A stretch of 64,000 nucleotides of DNA, taken from the NCBI GenBank assembly GCA_900546665.1, contig URDY01000004.1, forward strand, positions 98,352-162,351. Direction: 5' to 3'. The notes under the pieces were generated by a model. The model was not told the origin of the DNA, searched no databases, and saw only the letters and a list, made by a program, of their open reading frames with translations. A program made the translations under genes and the position numbers. Positions 37,459 through 48,600 of this stretch are shown here, piece after piece. Each line of letters begins with the position of its first letter. Position 1 is the stretch's first letter. The DNA is from an uncultured Paraprevotella sp. Lineage in GTDB: Bacteria; Bacteroidota; Bacteroidia; Bacteroidales; Bacteroidaceae.

Positions 37459-38604
37459 ATGGATATGAAGAAGATCATAGTCGCCATAGATTCTTTCAAA
37501 GGTTGCATGAGTTCCACCGAAGCAGTCAGGGCCGCCACCGAAGGAATCCACAGGGTCTGGCCTTCAGCCCAGGTTCTGCAAATCCCGGTTTCCGACGGAG
37601 GTGAAGGCTTGCTGGACAGCATCCTGACTGCAAAAGGAGGCACAATCATCCATCTGCTGGCACACGACCCGCTGATGCGCCTCGTTCCGACACGATATGG
37701 CGTGCTGAACGACCGGCAAACAGCTGTTATAGAAATGGCTGAAATCAATGGCCTGACCATGCTGAAAGCTGACGAACGGAATCCGATGCGAACCAGCAGT
37801 TACGGTACGGGAGAATTGATTTCCGATGCTTTGAAAAGAGGTTACAGGCGCATTATCATCGGTTTGGGAGGCAGCGCCACCTGCGATGGAGGACTTGGCA
37901 TGCTACAGGCACTCGGAATTCAGTTCTACGATTGCCGGGGTCATCAGATTGGACAAGGCGGACAGGCCATGGCTACTGTAGCCACCATCCGGTATGACCG
38001 CATGACACCTGCCTTGCAATCGGCTGAACTGATCATAGCCTGCGATGTAGACAATCCATTTGATGGGCCACAGGGAGCTGCTTATGTCTTTGCCCCACAG
38101 AAGGGAGCCAGCTCCGAGGAAGTCCGCCTGCTCGATGACGGGCTTCATCACCTTGCCGGCCTTATACGTCTGACCACCCAAACGGACCTGTCCACTCTTC
38201 CGGGAGCCGGAGCTGCCGGGGGCATAGGAGGCGCACTGGCCGCTTTTACCCGATGTAGCATGCAGTCAGGAATTGATTTGTTTCTGGACACAGTCGGTTT
38301 CACCGGACTGCTCGAAAATACCGACCTGCTGATTACCGGAGAAGGGAAAGCCGACCGCCAGACCCTACACGGCAAGGTACCCATGGGTATCCTCAAACGC
38401 GGACAGGCATATCACATCCCTACCCTTCTCATCACCGGCGCCATTGATCCGGACTGCATAGACGAACTCAATGCGGCAGGTTTTAGAGCTGTCTACAGCA
38501 TAACCCCCTGTCCGCTCTCTCTTGAACAAGCAATGGACACAACAGCTGCCAAAAAGAATCTGTGCCATCTTCTGACACAGATTTGCCGGACCATCAGTAT
38601 CTGA
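37459..38604 (+). CDS. Glycerate kinase (GarK/GlxK type)
   Basis: Phosphorylates D-glycerate. A 381-residue member of the bacterial type I glycerate 2-kinase family, recognised by IVAIDSFKGCMSS at the N terminus, SDGGEGLLD, GLGGSATCDGGLGML (near 135-150), GAAGGIGGAL and TGEGKADRQTLHGK. The start may be two codons later (37465). It follows lutC by 37 bases and may share its transcript, giving a small organic-acid utilisation group. Confidence 0.92.
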   Translation: MDMKKIIVAIDSFKGCMSSTEAVRAATEGIHRVWPSAQVLQIPVSDGGEGLLDSILTAKGGTIIHLLAHDPLMRLVPTRYGVLNDRQTAVIEMAEINGLTMLKADERNPMRTSSYGTGELISDALKRGYRRIIIGLGGSATCDGGLGMLQALGIQFYDCRGHQIGQGGQAMATVATIRYDRMTPALQSAELIIACDVDNPFDGPQGAAYVFAPQKGASSEEVRLLDDGLHHLAGLIRLTTQTDLSTLPGAGAAGGIGGALAAFTRCSMQSGIDLFLDTVGFTGLLENTDLLITGEGKADRQTLHGKVPMGILKRGQAYHIPTLLITGAIDPDCIDELNAAGFRAVYSITPCPLSLEQAMDTTAAKKNLCHLLTQICRTISI

Positions 38605-38630
38605 CCTATCATGATCTTATTTTATCGGAC

Positions 38631-38675
38631 AGGAGGAAAACGGCACAGTTTTCTTCCTGCTTCCGTTTTCCTCCT
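38631..38675 (+). terminator. Hairpin after the glycerate kinase gene
   Basis: A perfect 13-bp inverted repeat (38631-38643 with 38663-38675). An alternative shorter pairing uses 38649-38659. There is no long T tract, so it may stabilise the 3' end instead of stopping transcription. Confidence 0.5.
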
Positions 38676-38779
38676 TATCACATCATTCACCCGACACACA
38701 GCAATTGCTGTTTTCAGATACCATTAAAAACTCCGGCATTCTGTTTGACAAAGCTGTTATACCTTGAAACGTCTGCTGG

Positions 38780-40141
38780 CTATTTCTTTTGCTGAAACAG
38801 CCAGTAATCAAAATACATCAGCCTGCCAGGCTTCCTGCCTTTGCAAACAAAATACAGATCATGCACACCACTCACATTAGCCACATCCGAAGACACCAGT
38901 GCCCAACGATCGTCGCCTCCCGTCATGGGGACATTCACTGTCGTCAGCAAATCCCCCTGCGGGCTATCCAAACGTACTTCCATCGTCACACCTCCGTTAT
39001 GTGTGGTTCCTACACGGGCCGAAAACTTTGATGCGCCTTCCTTACGGAAATCAACACCTTTCACCTTTATATAAGCTCCATCCTTCATGGCATTGACAAA
39101 AACGCCGACTTCCTTGTTCTCATCGGCTTTCATTCCTTCTGAAAAAGCCATCGTCTCCGCTTCCGTCTTCCGATATGGATTCAAGGTTTCAAGCCCTTTC
39201 TCTATTCCCGCCGCCATTTTCATAGGTACAAGCGTACCGTCCTTATTGAATTCAGCTTTCTGCACGCAAACGGAACGGGTAAATCCGCCACCACCCGGCA
39301 ATGCTCCATTATGATAGAACAAATAAGTTGCCCCCTTATAGTCAACAATTCCCGGATGGTTAGTAAAACTGCCGCCCTCTGTCGGCATCAGCGTTCCACC
39401 ATATTTCCAGGGTCCTACCGGACTTTTACTCATCGAATATCCCAAGTGTTCGGGAATAGGACCACCTGCCCAAAGCAGATAATACCAGTCCTTATGCTTG
39501 TAAAGCCAGGGACCTTCTTCGTACAATGTAGGACGTTCGGCCACGTTACCCTCCCGCTTGCCAAAAGACTCTTCCGTCATCGGTACCTTAACGATATCTC
39601 CCGAATATGAAATCATGTCCTCGTTCAACTTCACATAGTAACAGAAAGGATTACCCCAATACAGATAAGCCTGCCCGTCGTCATCTATCATCACCGTAGG
39701 ATCAATGTCACCTTTTCCACTGCTCACCAATGGCTTGCCCAATGCATCATAAAAAGGCCCGTATGGACTGTCGGCCACAGCCACGCCAATGGCTCCTCCT
39801 CCCTTGTTCATCGTCACGGGCACGTAAGCATAAAACTTTCCATCACGCTCCACGCACTGCATGGCCCAGGCATCCCCTTTGGCCCAACTGAAAGTCTTGT
39901 ATGAAAGGACGGCGCCATGGTCGGTCCAGTTCACCATGTCTGTAGTAGTATACAGTTTCCAGTCGTTCATCACAAACCAGGTGGAAGCATCTTCATCATG
40001 GCTGGTATAAAGATACAGCGTACCGTCGTGAGCCATAGGCGCAGGATCGGCCGTATAGTGTGTCTGCACGATAGGGTTCTGTGCATAAGCTGACGCTGCC
40101 AGTAACCCGATGGATAAAAATAAGACTCCTTTTTTCATCAT
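38780..40141 (-). CDS. Glycoside hydrolase family 43 with C-terminal CBM6-like module
   Basis: An exported five-bladed propeller hydrolase. A signal peptide ends near residue 21 (SAYAQ). Candidate catalytic residues are Asp32 (TADPAP), Asp147 (GDIDPTV) and Glu209 (LYEEGPW). From about residue 325 a beta-sandwich resembling CBM6 follows ([28 protein letters not shown]). Such enzymes usually act on arabinose- or xylose-containing side chains; the exact substrate is not readable. No SusC/SusD pair is adjacent, so it is not in an obvious polysaccharide locus. Confidence 0.88.
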   Translation of the reverse strand: MMKKGVLFLSIGLLAASAYAQNPIVQTHYTADPAPMAHDGTLYLYTSHDEDASTWFVMNDWKLYTTTDMVNWTDHGAVLSYKTFSWAKGDAWAMQCVERDGKFYAYVPVTMNKGGGAIGVAVADSPYGPFYDALGKPLVSSGKGDIDPTVMIDDDGQAYLYWGNPFCYYVKLNEDMISYSGDIVKVPMTEESFGKREGNVAERPTLYEEGPWLYKHKDWYYLLWAGGPIPEHLGYSMSKSPVGPWKYGGTLMPTEGGSFTNHPGIVDYKGATYLFYHNGALPGGGGFTRSVCVQKAEFNKDGTLVPMKMAAGIEKGLETLNPYRKTEAETMAFSEGMKADENKEVGVFVNAMKDGAYIKVKGVDFRKEGASKFSARVGTTHNGGVTMEVRLDSPQGDLLTTVNVPMTGGDDRWALVSSDVANVSGVHDLYFVCKGRKPGRLMYFDYWLFQQKK

Positions 40142-40285
40142 AGTTTTATAGACAATATAAAGTTAAACATACAGGCATGTTTCAGGAACAACTCAGTAAC
40201 AAGAAAGACATTGATCGGCAGCATGACAATCATTTTAAAATGGCCACCGGCATCGAATGACAACCTGTCACCGTATTCCCGCGGC

Positions 40286-40293
40286 CAAAGGTA
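40286..40293 (-). promoter_or_regulatory. Possible -7 box (TACCTTTG) for the GH43 gene
   Basis: An exact TAnnTTTG match on the minus strand 145 bases before the GH43 ATG, implying a long leader. The -33 spacing is not ideal. Confidence 0.4.
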
Positions 40294-40425
40294 CATAAAA
40301 TTATGCTATCAATGACTGACCAACACCAAAGAATAACATATTCCTATTTTAATGCCAGGTCTGTTTTTCTTCTTGACGGTCTCATTGATCATCAAGTCAA
40401 ATATCTATCTTTTTCTCAATGCCAA

Positions 40426-41577
40426 TCAGTCTCCCAGACGATAAAACAACAAAACGGGATTGTCATCACCTTCCATGGCCTCAACCGTACGCTCCATTCT
40501 CCGCAAACGTTTATCACGGATATGGTCTGCGAAATGCCATGATTTCAATTCAAACGCATCTGCATAACCGATCAGGAAACCTTCGTCATCCGATGCCAGA
40601 ATATTCAACAAAGGCAAACAGCTGACATGATCCTTTTCCACTTGATAATCATGTTTCACCATGCACCCGGTCGTTTTATCTGCCACCGCATAATAAAGAT
40701 TTGAGAAACCGAGAAAATAACACCGGTCTGTTACAAAAATATCCGTAAATCCTACAAATGCTCCCTGAGACAACTCCTCTGCATAACGGAAAATACCATA
40801 ATTATCCATTGCTGACAATTGTTCATCTTTCAATACGGTCTTTTCCGTTCTTACTTCCAACCACGGCTGCCAGATTCCGGTTTCAGGGGAATATTCAAAA
40901 ATCCTGTTGTCAAACGGTGACACGCACACCACCTTGCCGTCATACACCGCAAAAGGATGCCTTCCGACGTATTCCTGCGTATTATCGGTCCGTCCGGGAA
41001 AATGGAGAACAGTATCGGATTTTTCTCCTATAAGATCAAAATCGGAATATACCAGACTCAGGTCATTATAAATCATGTTCGCACAGAAAAGACGATTGCC
41101 TCCAATATTTTCCGCCGTACCCAACAAGGAAAATGTAGATGGCCGGAAAAATTTCGTATCCATCAGCCTGCCATCCAATCCAAAGACCAAAATACGGTTT
41201 CGCACGCCATCCACTACGTCCAAGGCGTCCTTTTCCTTGTCCAAATATACAGTGGACACGTGATTGTACTCACCTTCACCGTGGCCATGTCGTCCAATGC
41301 GACGCACAAAACGGCCTTGACGATTGAAAGCCAATACATCCCGTTCCGAAACAATCACTACCAGAGTATCCGCTGGAATGATCTTTTTTACCTCTTTCAG
41401 CAAACACCTCTCATCAGTCTGCAGCGGCACTACGGAAAAAGAATCCATGGCCAGCCCTTCACCATTTTTCCGCATCTCTTCATCAAAACCTTCCAACGAC
41501 TTCAAAGGAAGGTGGGCATATTCCTGACAGGCTACCTGCAGCAGACTGAATAACATGAAATATATTAACTTTTTCAT
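40426..41577 (-). CDS. 6-bladed beta-propeller lipoprotein
   Basis: A predicted lipoprotein (lipobox LLQVAC, Cys17) of 383 residues. The mature protein looks like the Bacteroidetes 6-bladed propeller (DUF4934-type) group. It opens with SFSVVPLQTDERCLLKEVKKI, followed by the blade motif NRQGRFVRRIGRHGHGEGEY and later blades such as FGLDGRLMD. Such proteins are found near NVEALA peptides or transport genes, none of which are seen here. Function unknown. Confidence 0.78.
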   Translation of the reverse strand: MKKLIYFMLFSLLQVACQEYAHLPLKSLEGFDEEMRKNGEGLAMDSFSVVPLQTDERCLLKEVKKIIPADTLVVIVSERDVLAFNRQGRFVRRIGRHGHGEGEYNHVSTVYLDKEKDALDVVDGVRNRILVFGLDGRLMDTKFFRPSTFSLLGTAENIGGNRLFCANMIYNDLSLVYSDFDLIGEKSDTVLHFPGRTDNTQEYVGRHPFAVYDGKVVCVSPFDNRIFEYSPETGIWQPWLEVRTEKTVLKDEQLSAMDNYGIFRYAEELSQGAFVGFTDIFVTDRCYFLGFSNLYYAVADKTTGCMVKHDYQVEKDHVSCLPLLNILASDDEGFLIGYADAFELKSWHFADHIRDKRLRRMERTVEAMEGDDNPVLLFYRLGD

Positions 41578-41680
41578 CTCTTTGTAAAATCAAAAATAAA
41601 TTTAATTGATTCCCTTTCCCAATACTGTCAACTGGTGTTTACCGCGCATAGTCTAACACGATAACTTATTGTTTTTCATA

Positions 41681-43000
41681 CTACTCAAATTTACGCGAAC
41701 AGTCATCCACGAAACGACGGATAAAGTCCAGCTGCTCTTCCGATTCCGGAGTGGTTCTGTAAGCTGATTTGGGCATTTGGGCAAACAAACGGCGAAGCTT
41801 CTTCAATACCGTTCCAAACTGCGGTTCGGCTTCTTCATGTGCCAACAGACAGGCTACAACTGTACCGGTCCGCCCTACACCACCCCAGCAATGAATATAT
41901 ACATATCCGCCGGTTGCTGCCAACTCGTCTATCCGCGTCAACAGACGGTGCACTTTCTCCAGCGAGTCGGGAGCCCCACAGTCCCTGACCGGAAAACGGT
42001 CATAGGTCACTCCTTCCGGCAACCACTGGTTGTAAGGAACCAGTTCGTGTTCCTCCGTCAAGTCTATAAAATGCCGGATACCAAAATGAACCATCCTGTT
42101 AATTCTCTGCCGTGCCACCTTGCCGCTCCGGTCGCCCGGATACTCTCCAGCAAACACAATCCCGGCATGACAGACTCTGTACGACTGGTCCAGCGGTTTG
42201 CTGACAAAAGCCTCAAAACGGTCATTAATCTCCAGCAGGTCAGACGGTAACAGACTTCTGCAGCCTTCTATTACCTCATCCGGCATTTCAGAAGAAGGTA
42301 AACGGCAATCTAACCTACATGCCGTGGCAATGGCACAAGTCATAGCCCCTATGGTATCGGAATCACCTCCCATCGAAATAGCCAGACGAAGCGCACTCTC
42401 TGCCATTCCACGCTGAAGAAAAGCCATAATGGCTACCGGCACACTACCCTGGCAGGTCACGTCAAACGTATAATGATCCCGTATATCTTCCAGCCGTATG
42501 TCCAGATCATATCCAAATTCCTGCACCACATATTTCTTGATCTCTTCTTCATTCCGGCCTGCTTTTCTCAGATAAACACAGGCTGCTATAGCTTGGGCGC
42601 CCTTGATCCCTTCCGGATGATCGTGAGTGACCGATGCAGAAATACGTGCCAGCTCAAGAGCCTCCTCCAAAGCAGATGCATACAAACCGACCGGACTGAC
42701 CCGCATGGCCGAACCGTTGCCAAAACTATGATACGGCTGAGGACTGTCGGACAACAACCATCTACGGAACATCTTCCCGTAACCGGCATCCATATACCGC
42801 CGACCCAGTTTTTGCATACAGTCCACCAATGTTTCCTCCCGATGGTACGGATCGGTCATGAGCCACTCCGCCACGGCGAGGGTCATCACCGTATCGTCTG
42901 TAAACCTGCTGCCGTAAGGCAACCATTCAAAATCTTCTGTCCTGACATTATGCCATTCTCTGGTCGAACCGACCATATCTCCAATAATAGCCCCTAACAT
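41681..43000 (-). CDS. ADP-ribosylglycohydrolase fused to a tyrosine/dual-specificity phosphatase
   Basis: A 439-residue two-domain enzyme. Residues 1 to about 260 form a DraG/ARH-type ADP-ribosylhydrolase. The magnesium ligands are in SRFTDDTVMT (Thr34-Asp35-Asp36) and GGDSDTIGA (211-219). Residues from about 275 to 439 form a protein-phosphatase domain with the P-loop HCWGGVGRTG (Cys371, Arg377) and a general-acid loop region upstream. It could remove ADP-ribose and phosphate from proteins or small molecules. It starts 38 bases after the NUDIX gene, whose family also handles ADP-ribose, so a joint role in ADP-ribose metabolism is plausible. Confidence 0.9.
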   Translation of the reverse strand: MLGAIIGDMVGSTREWHNVRTEDFEWLPYGSRFTDDTVMTLAVAEWLMTDPYHREETLVDCMQKLGRRYMDAGYGKMFRRWLLSDSPQPYHSFGNGSAMRVSPVGLYASALEEALELARISASVTHDHPEGIKGAQAIAACVYLRKAGRNEEEIKKYVVQEFGYDLDIRLEDIRDHYTFDVTCQGSVPVAIMAFLQRGMAESALRLAISMGGDSDTIGAMTCAIATACRLDCRLPSSEMPDEVIEGCRSLLPSDLLEINDRFEAFVSKPLDQSYRVCHAGIVFAGEYPGDRSGKVARQRINRMVHFGIRHFIDLTEEHELVPYNQWLPEGVTYDRFPVRDCGAPDSLEKVHRLLTRIDELAATGGYVYIHCWGGVGRTGTVVACLLAHEEAEPQFGTVLKKLRRLFAQMPKSAYRTTPESEEQLDFIRRFVDDCSRKFE

Positions 43001-43038
43001 TCCGCTTATACTCTTTTAATGAAACACAATGACATGGG

Positions 43039-43737
43039 TCAGAAACCGAGCCAGTCTTCCGTAGTCTTCATTTGGACATATTTTTCCACATCAAAACGGA
43101 ACAGGCCCACCGCCAACACACCCTCCGGCAACCTCTGTCCATCCGGCGAGAGGATCAGTCCCACCCGCCTCATATCTTCAAACAACCGGTGCTCATCCAG
43201 ACTGTCTCCCCGCAAAGCCTTATACAGATTGCTCAGCTCGCCGAAAGTGAATGTTTCGGGCAGAACTTCCATTCCGAAAGGCTCGAAATAAGTCTGTTTG
43301 CGCAATTCCTTTATGGCTGTCCGTAATATCATCCCATGGTCAAAGGCCAGTGGAGGCAGATTGTCAAGGTCAAACCACCTGGCATCAGCCGCATCATCGC
43401 CCCCTTTCACGCTCTGCAACCTGACCAAAGCATAAAAGGCTATGGTGATGACCCGTTCACGCGGATCACGCCCCGGTTGTGTAAAGGAATGAAACTGACG
43501 TACGGCCGCGCCTTCAAGCCCCGTTTCCTCCTGCAGCTCTCGAAGGGCACCGGTTTCCGCACTTTCGTCTATATTCATAAAACCTCCGGGAAAAGCCCAT
43601 CGACCCTTATACGGATCAGCTCCACGCTGTATGAGCAGAACCTTCAACCGGAGCCCGTCAAAACCAAATATCACACAATCCGTTGTCACACTGGGATGAG
43701 GATATTTATAATGATACTTCAATTCATCCATCGTCAT
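43039..43737 (-). CDS. NUDIX hydrolase with winged-helix C terminus (NrtR-like)
   Basis: A 232-residue protein with an N-terminal NUDIX domain. The NUDIX box starts at GGFMNIDESAETGALREL and continues QEETGLEG. About 85 C-terminal residues resemble the winged helix of NrtR regulators (ETFTFGELSNLYKALRGDSLDEHRLFEDMRRVG). NrtR proteins bind ADP-ribose and control NAD genes. The intact NUDIX box suggests that hydrolysis is also possible. The start may be two codons in (43731). It lies directly upstream of the ARH-phosphatase gene. Confidence 0.85.
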   Translation of the reverse strand: MTMDELKYHYKYPHPSVTTDCVIFGFDGLRLKVLLIQRGADPYKGRWAFPGGFMNIDESAETGALRELQEETGLEGAAVRQFHSFTQPGRDPRERVITIAFYALVRLQSVKGGDDAADARWFDLDNLPPLAFDHGMILRTAIKELRKQTYFEPFGMEVLPETFTFGELSNLYKALRGDSLDEHRLFEDMRRVGLILSPDGQRLPEGVLAVGLFRFDVEKYVQMKTTEDWLGF

Positions 43738-43843
43738 TCAGTCATTTTACAGGTTATCTTCATTATCCATCGTCTGCTTCAGCCTTCAGCCAACAGTTGC
43801 ATTCAAACCACGGATCTGACCCGGACCAGACAAAGAATCCCGG

Positions 43844-45379
43844 TCAGGCTTTTCCGTCCGGCAACCAAGGCCGGTAATCCTCCTCATTGAAATCCCGTTC
43901 GCGATATTTATGATAAAAATAGTCTGTCAGGAAGCGGGCATTGCGTTTGACAAAGTCCCGGCCATGCTCCATACCTTCCAAACTGTTGAGTGAAGCATCC
44001 GGCAACATACCCAAATCCTGCATCACACAAGAAAGGTCGTAAGGAATGACCGTAGGGTTGACCATGTAAAGTACAGCCTCCGTTTTGGCCTTTTCCTGAT
44101 CGTAAGCCGCATTTTCAGGAAAGCAGACTCCTTCCAGCAACTTTACCTGAACATGTATACCCGTACATGGAGAGGCCATCAGCAAAGCACCCGACGGACC
44201 CACTTCAGGCAGATTGACCTCGTTTCCTAATTTATAATTCATTTTATTCAACATGAAATCCGCCATTTCCTCCTGATCACGACAGTAGACAAAGAACTTG
44301 CCGCCACTGGCCTGCATAAAATGTTCAAAGTCCTCCCTGGCATTGGTCTTGCCGGTCTCCCCATTGTCATCAGCAATATCCTCATCCGTTTCCGAAGATT
44401 TTTCGCTACTTACGACGATTCCATTTTGCCACCAGTACCGGCCGAATTTCACCAACTGGCTATACAGAACCGTTTTACCTTCCTCCATCTGGTCCGTTTT
44501 CAAGTTGACGGAATCCCTCGTTACAGCATACTCTCTCTTTTCACCCCATGAGTCTTGCAGATAGATACACTGCTCATCCTGTCCTTTGTAGAGGAAATAA
44601 CGCCTGCCTGTCACTTCCACATCGTCCCATATAGCGGGTTCGGACAATGATGAACGGCGCCATACGGCAGCAAGCCATTCCGGAGCAGTCAGAGACAGCA
44701 GATTCTTACGTCCGGACAACGCTCTTGAGATTCTGGCATCATACATCAACAAATTCTTGTCAATCTGATCGTCACGGTATTCCTTCAGAATATCAGCCTG
44801 GTCCTTCAGAAAATCAAAATCGTTTCCATAACCGATATAACACTGATAACAGAACCAGGTCAGCATATCACGATATCTGTAGAAATCTGTTTCTTCCAGT
44901 TCCGGCGCGTCAAAGAACTCCTGCATACGCTCGTTTTCCGGAGCATATTCAAACTCGGCCTCAAAGAATGAAGTAATAGTCTTGGCCACCATGGCTATAC
45001 CCGGATTTTCCGGATTGATCACACTTTTGCCTTCCATATTCCGCTGCAGGCAATGCCACAACAGGAAGCGCACATCTTCCTCGTTCACCTCGTCCGGTTC
45101 ATAGTCCTCTCCTATCTCATAGAAAGGAAGCCTGGAGCCATAGCGTTTCTCACACATCTCCGTAAACGTAGCCCATATACCGGTCATGGATATCACATCC
45201 TCAAACCAGGCAGACATTACCAGCGCGATCTCTTTCATGACGCGTTCGTCCACATCAATTCCAGACTTATACAGTATATTCTTTATCTCATTGGCAACAT
45301 CAGTGTAATAACGGTCCACTTCGTCAGACCGTTTGTAAGGATGATAATACAACCAATCTTTAATAAATATTTTTTTCAT
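43844..45379 (-). CDS. Conserved Bacteroidetes protein (DUF3843-like)
   Basis: A 511-residue soluble protein without signal peptide or membrane helix. The N terminus (MKKIFIKDWLYYHPYK) and the general layout recall the DUF3843 group. A low-complexity acidic linker (ETDEDIADDNGETGKTN) near residue 330 separates an N-terminal helical part from a C-terminal alpha/beta part. I recognise no catalytic motif. It is on the same strand as, and 106 bases before, the NUDIX gene; a functional link is not shown. Confidence 0.6.
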   Translation of the reverse strand: MKKIFIKDWLYYHPYKRSDEVDRYYTDVANEIKNILYKSGIDVDERVMKEIALVMSAWFEDVISMTGIWATFTEMCEKRYGSRLPFYEIGEDYEPDEVNEEDVRFLLWHCLQRNMEGKSVINPENPGIAMVAKTITSFFEAEFEYAPENERMQEFFDAPELEETDFYRYRDMLTWFCYQCYIGYGNDFDFLKDQADILKEYRDDQIDKNLLMYDARISRALSGRKNLLSLTAPEWLAAVWRRSSLSEPAIWDDVEVTGRRYFLYKGQDEQCIYLQDSWGEKREYAVTRDSVNLKTDQMEEGKTVLYSQLVKFGRYWWQNGIVVSSEKSSETDEDIADDNGETGKTNAREDFEHFMQASGGKFFVYCRDQEEMADFMLNKMNYKLGNEVNLPEVGPSGALLMASPCTGIHVQVKLLEGVCFPENAAYDQEKAKTEAVLYMVNPTVIPYDLSCVMQDLGMLPDASLNSLEGMEHGRDFVKRNARFLTDYFYHKYRERDFNEEDYRPWLPDGKA

Positions 45380-45557
45380 TGATCTGTTATTTGGTTTTTC
45401 ATTCGGTTACACCGTCCGCGCATTCTTTAAAACTCAAAAAACGCAAACAGCCATACAAAAATAATCATTTGTACCCAACCAGCAAAAAGAATAAGACAAA
45501 CCCGGCATTACGGACATCAGAAATCTTACAAAAATTGAAAATCCCAATATATCAGAA

Positions 45558-45587
45558 GGGGGATGTATCCCCACGGACACATCCCCC
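45558..45587 (-). terminator. Hairpin after the metallopeptidase gene
   Basis: A perfect 9-bp GC-rich stem (45558-45566 with 45579-45587) about 33 bases past the stop at 45620 on the minus strand. The T tract is weak. The rest of 45380-45557 holds no gene that I can support. Confidence 0.6.
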
Positions 45588-45619
45588 ATTCTTATGCACT
45601 GTTATTTATACCGTCACGA

Positions 45620-48600
45620 TCATTTGATCAGGATCTTTCTCGTCATCAGACTGCCACCGTCGGCATCCAGTATCTGCACAAGATAGAATCCCGGAGTCAA
45701 GGTCACATTCACAGCCGAACGGCCTGCCTCACACTGTTTCACGCAGACTCCAGAAAGCGTCATGACACGAAGTTCAGCTGCCACAGGTGACTGACCGACC
45801 TGCAACGTACGGCCGGATACACCTACGGACGGAAGTTCGCCTTCAGCCGCAATCAGGCCAATAGCCGTCTCATCCGGCAGATCAGGACTGCCGTAACGGT
45901 TGGTATTACCGAACTTCACCTGATACGGCCACTGTTCGTCGTTGTTGTCGTTATCATCCCAAACCTGACGCCAGTAGCGCTTCGGTCCGCCGCTCACTAC
46001 AAAATAAAGCCGTTTACAATCTGCCGGACAATTGAAATAAATGGTATCCTTGGGAGTCAGGTAAACCGATTTGCCCATGTCGCCATACACACGGCTGCCG
46101 TCATTCAACTGGGCCACAAAGCCATAACGCCATTCGGCATAATTGACATTCTTCACCCGATAACCCTCTTGTCTGTTCAGTCCTTCGAAACAGGCTGACA
46201 CCGTGGTGGCTCCATCAGGCACATTAAGTTTGATGATGTTATGTCCCGTATTCTCCAAAGCCACTGAAGGATTGATACGCCAATAATTGTCGGTCACCTT
46301 CGTCATGGCAGGCTGAGGACGGGCATCAATCTTGTCTGCACCGTATTTCTCAAGAGCCGGAATATCCCATGTGGCAAAACGGGCTGCACAGTCGTACATC
46401 TCGTCATTGAATTCCGTGTCGTTGATTCCCGTAATACGCATATAGGCTTCCACGGCATCCTCCGGATTACGGCTTTCGTTCCACAAACGGCCCATGAAGT
46501 CCATGCCGTGCTTGTAACACCAGTAATCCTGGATGAAATAATTGTTATAGCGCGGCGTTTCATGAAGAATATGCTTGTGTACATTGTTCAGATAACCGTC
46601 AAACCATTCATTATTAAACTGGTCTGCCGGCATGATCTTATAAGCCTGCCACTGCGCACACTGTTCCCAGAAAGCACACCCCTTACCGTTGCCCGGAGCA
46701 TACATCCAACCGTTCTGGTTACCGTTGTCGCAATGCACCTGATACTGGAAACAGTGGCCGATTTCGTGATAAAGCGTCTGCCAGTTGCGTGAAGGAGCCG
46801 CCCATGGCGTCAGAGTCAACAGACCGATCAGATCGTCAACACCCGAACCTGAAGCCTCCCATGCTGTCGGGTCATAACGCAGACGGATCACCATCTTGTA
46901 GGTATCCGTTTTGGAGAATCCCGGCTTGATAAACTTCAGTGAATCCGTATAGAACCTAAAGGCGATTTCCGCTCTGTTCAGCACCTCGTCCACATCGATC
47001 GTATGACTGCCGCAAGTAAATGTAGACGGATTCTCACCATATCCTTTCTCCCAGAAAAGGATCCAGTTTTTCGACTGGCGCGTACGGCCTATGTAATAAG
47101 CATTGTCAGGATTGGTCACATCTCCCATTGACCACTGTGCCGTATAGATTTTCTTGTCTACGCTCTGGGTAACCGTTTCAAGGGCATCTACGGCGGCCGT
47201 TATCTGCTCTTCCGTCAGATCCGGATTTTCCATCACATCACGGGCCGTCTGTATGGCCGTTTCCATAGTGGCCTTTTTCTCGGCATCATCCTCATACCAA
47301 CCCAGTACCTTCTCGGCATAATCTATTGCTTCCAACAAGTCTGCATAGAAAGCAGATGAAGCCTCAATCATCCCTACGGCCTCATCCAGTTCGGCTTTGG
47401 CAGCAGCCAGTGCCTCGGAATCCAACGGTTCTGCAGCAACGGCTTCTTCTGCCTTACGAATGGTTTCCTCTGCCGCCTGACGTACGGAAGCCTGGATCTG
47501 TCTGGTCAGATAATTGTCGCGGATATAACCGATATAACGGGTCAGAAAAGCGGCATAGTCTGCCGGTGAGTTTTCTCCGAGATAATGCAGGCTGAAATTA
47601 TCCACACAGATCCAGTTGCCGGTTGCATTTTCAGCTTTAAAACCGATGGTTGTCTGTCCGTCCACCACTGTAAAATACAAATCCTTGGCCCGTTTCATGG
47701 TGTCCACAGGCACACTGTAGAAACCCGCAAAAAGGCTGACGCCGGTCTGTTTTTCACCTTCATTGACCGTACCATTCGAACTGCTCTGCTGGATATTGCC
47801 TACTGCCGCACGCAAGCGGTATTTGCCGTTCGGCATACCTTCCAATGTCTGCTGTATGCTGACATCCGGCACACACGACCCCACGCTCACCCAACGTTCC
47901 AGATAAGTCGTTCCTGATTTTCCGGGAAAACTGGTATTGGTCTGTTCCTGCAAGCCATTGTTCACCCAACCGGTAGTACCGCTCTCGAAGCTTGGATTGG
48001 TGATCAGGCTTGTCATGACCAGCGGATTCTCTTCCGACGCATTTTTCATTTTGTAAGTCTCTACGGCGTCTGTCAGCTTTTGGGCCATTGTAAGAATAGC
48101 TGCCGGAGAAGCATCCGCATCATCATAAACGACCTGCGCCTCATCGATGGCCTGCTTCAGCTCTGCCGCATACACTCCTGTCCCGTCGCCATAAGTGGTC
48201 TTCGCCGTAGTCAGGGCTGTTCTCAGACTGGAATTGTCAATCTGTTCACACAACAGACGGACGTAATCGACTAGAAGTTTGGCCTGACTGGCCGATCCCA
48301 CACTGGCCTCAGAAGCGAAACCGATTCGTATCCGTCCTGTTGCCTGTGAAGTCAGCGTGAAAGTCAGCGTATCAGTCAACCATTCACCCACAGGAAAAGA
48401 CTTCACCTGGGAAGACTTTTTCGTCCCGCTGACCGGCGTCCACGACAAAAGGCTCTGCCCCGCCGTGGCTGAACCCGCATTATAATACGCGGCACATAAA
48501 CGGTAAGTTCCCTTCGGTAAAGTCACGGTCTGCGAATAAGCCAACTCCATGCCCCATCCGGTGGTCAGTCCGAGTGCGCCTCCGGCCGAACCCTTATAAC

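Noticed and set aside
40426-41577. Polysaccharide utilisation locus including the GH43 gene
   Set aside because: There is no SusC/SusD pair or dedicated regulator next to the GH43 or propeller genes, so the link is not supported.
47160-47480. Alanine/glutamate-rich helices as a separate coiled-coil gene
   Set aside because: They are in frame within the large metallopeptidase and match FIVAR-like inter-domain repeats.
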